Source of the DNA: Caldifarciminota bacterium
Lineage (GTDB): Bacteria; Hydrothermota; Tepidihabitantia; Tepidihabitantales; Tepidihabitantaceae
Direction: 5' to 3'
NCBI GenBank assembly: GCA_011049385.1
Contig: DSBX01000073.1
Location: 1 to 5,644 of the forward strand
Length of the DNA stretch: 5,644 nt
The notes under the pieces are model-generated. The model saw nothing but the letters and a program-made list of their open reading frames with translations. It was not told the DNA's origin and did no database searches. Positions within the stretch are counted from its first letter, which is position 1. Each line of letters opens with the position of its first letter. Below, in pieces: positions 5,615 to 5,644 of this stretch. The position numbers and the translations under genes were made by a program.

Positions 5615-5644
5615 ATGTTGCAAGAACCAGTCTTCACCGAGGCC
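5615..5644 (+). CDS. Possible N-terminus of the IS transposase, cut by the window end
   Basis: An ATG at 5615 opens a frame that stays open for the remaining 10 codons (MLQEPVFTEA). It begins 91 bp inside the IS end and points into the element, where the first transposase gene is expected. No clear Shine-Dalgarno precedes it, and ten residues are too few to identify the family, so this call rests on position and orientation. Confidence 0.4.
   Translation, partial: MLQEPVFTEA

Larger units (their letters stand above)
5524..5644 (+). mobile_element. Insertion sequence end with two subterminal repeats, running off the window
   Basis: The sequence from the TG at 5524 is the inverted partner of 1-41 and contains two direct copies of an 18-mer (5532-5549 and 5558-5575). 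It then runs into a short coding start at 5615. Multiple spaced transposase-binding repeats within a TG...CA end are typical of IS21-like elements and are also seen in some IS481 and unclassified families. Family assignment is tentative because the transposase lies outside the window. Confidence 0.7.

Noticed and set aside
1..5644. CRISPR array, tRNA or rRNA genes, replication origin
   Set aside because: No regularly spaced repeats, cloverleaf sequences, rRNA motifs or DnaA-box clusters were seen on either strand.

Overview
The window is GC-rich bacterial DNA. It carries a three-gene leftward cluster that looks like one operon, and one small rightward gene that converges on it. Both ends of the window are cut inside what appears to be the same insertion sequence, seen in opposite orientations. 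A protein with a predicted outer-membrane beta-barrel suggests a diderm host. Base composition and gene content would fit an uncultured candidate-phylum bacterium (WOR-3/Stahlbacteria-like genomes come to mind), but that placement is a guess and not shown by the sequence.

Layout. Positions 1-41 are a perfect inverted copy of 5524-5564. Identity stops exactly at a 5'-TG...CA-3' boundary, as expected at a transposon end. Just inside the left IS end is a good sigma-70-type promoter (TTGACA, 16 nt, TATTAT; 60-87). It is followed by a leader of about 90 nt with a stem-loop, a textbook intrinsic terminator (143-171), then a strong AGGAGG and a 106-residue protein (186-506). That protein resembles a degenerate GIY-YIG fold with a C-terminal CPVC pair.

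From 5434 down to 551 on the minus strand are fabD (malonyl-CoA:ACP transacylase), truD (tRNA pseudouridine-13 synthase, GTG start 4 nt after the fabD stop) and a 935-residue envelope protein. The last combines a gluzincin metallopeptidase-like domain (HEYAH...E), a TolB/PD40 beta-propeller and a BamA/D15-like barrel carrying GVRGF. The truD stop and the start of the 935-residue gene overlap as ATGA, so translation of the cluster is probably coupled. A promoter (TTGACC, 17 nt, TAAGAT) and a strong Shine-Dalgarno precede fabD.

How the genes relate. fabD (lipid precursor synthesis), truD (tRNA modification) and the envelope protein share no obvious pathway, so the operon looks like a co-expression unit of housekeeping and envelope functions. 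The features most worth a second look are the terminator-bearing leader in front of the small GIY-YIG-like gene, the peptidase-propeller-barrel architecture, and the two inverted IS ends. Each IS end stops exactly 18 bp from the -35 box of a promoter pointing away from it.
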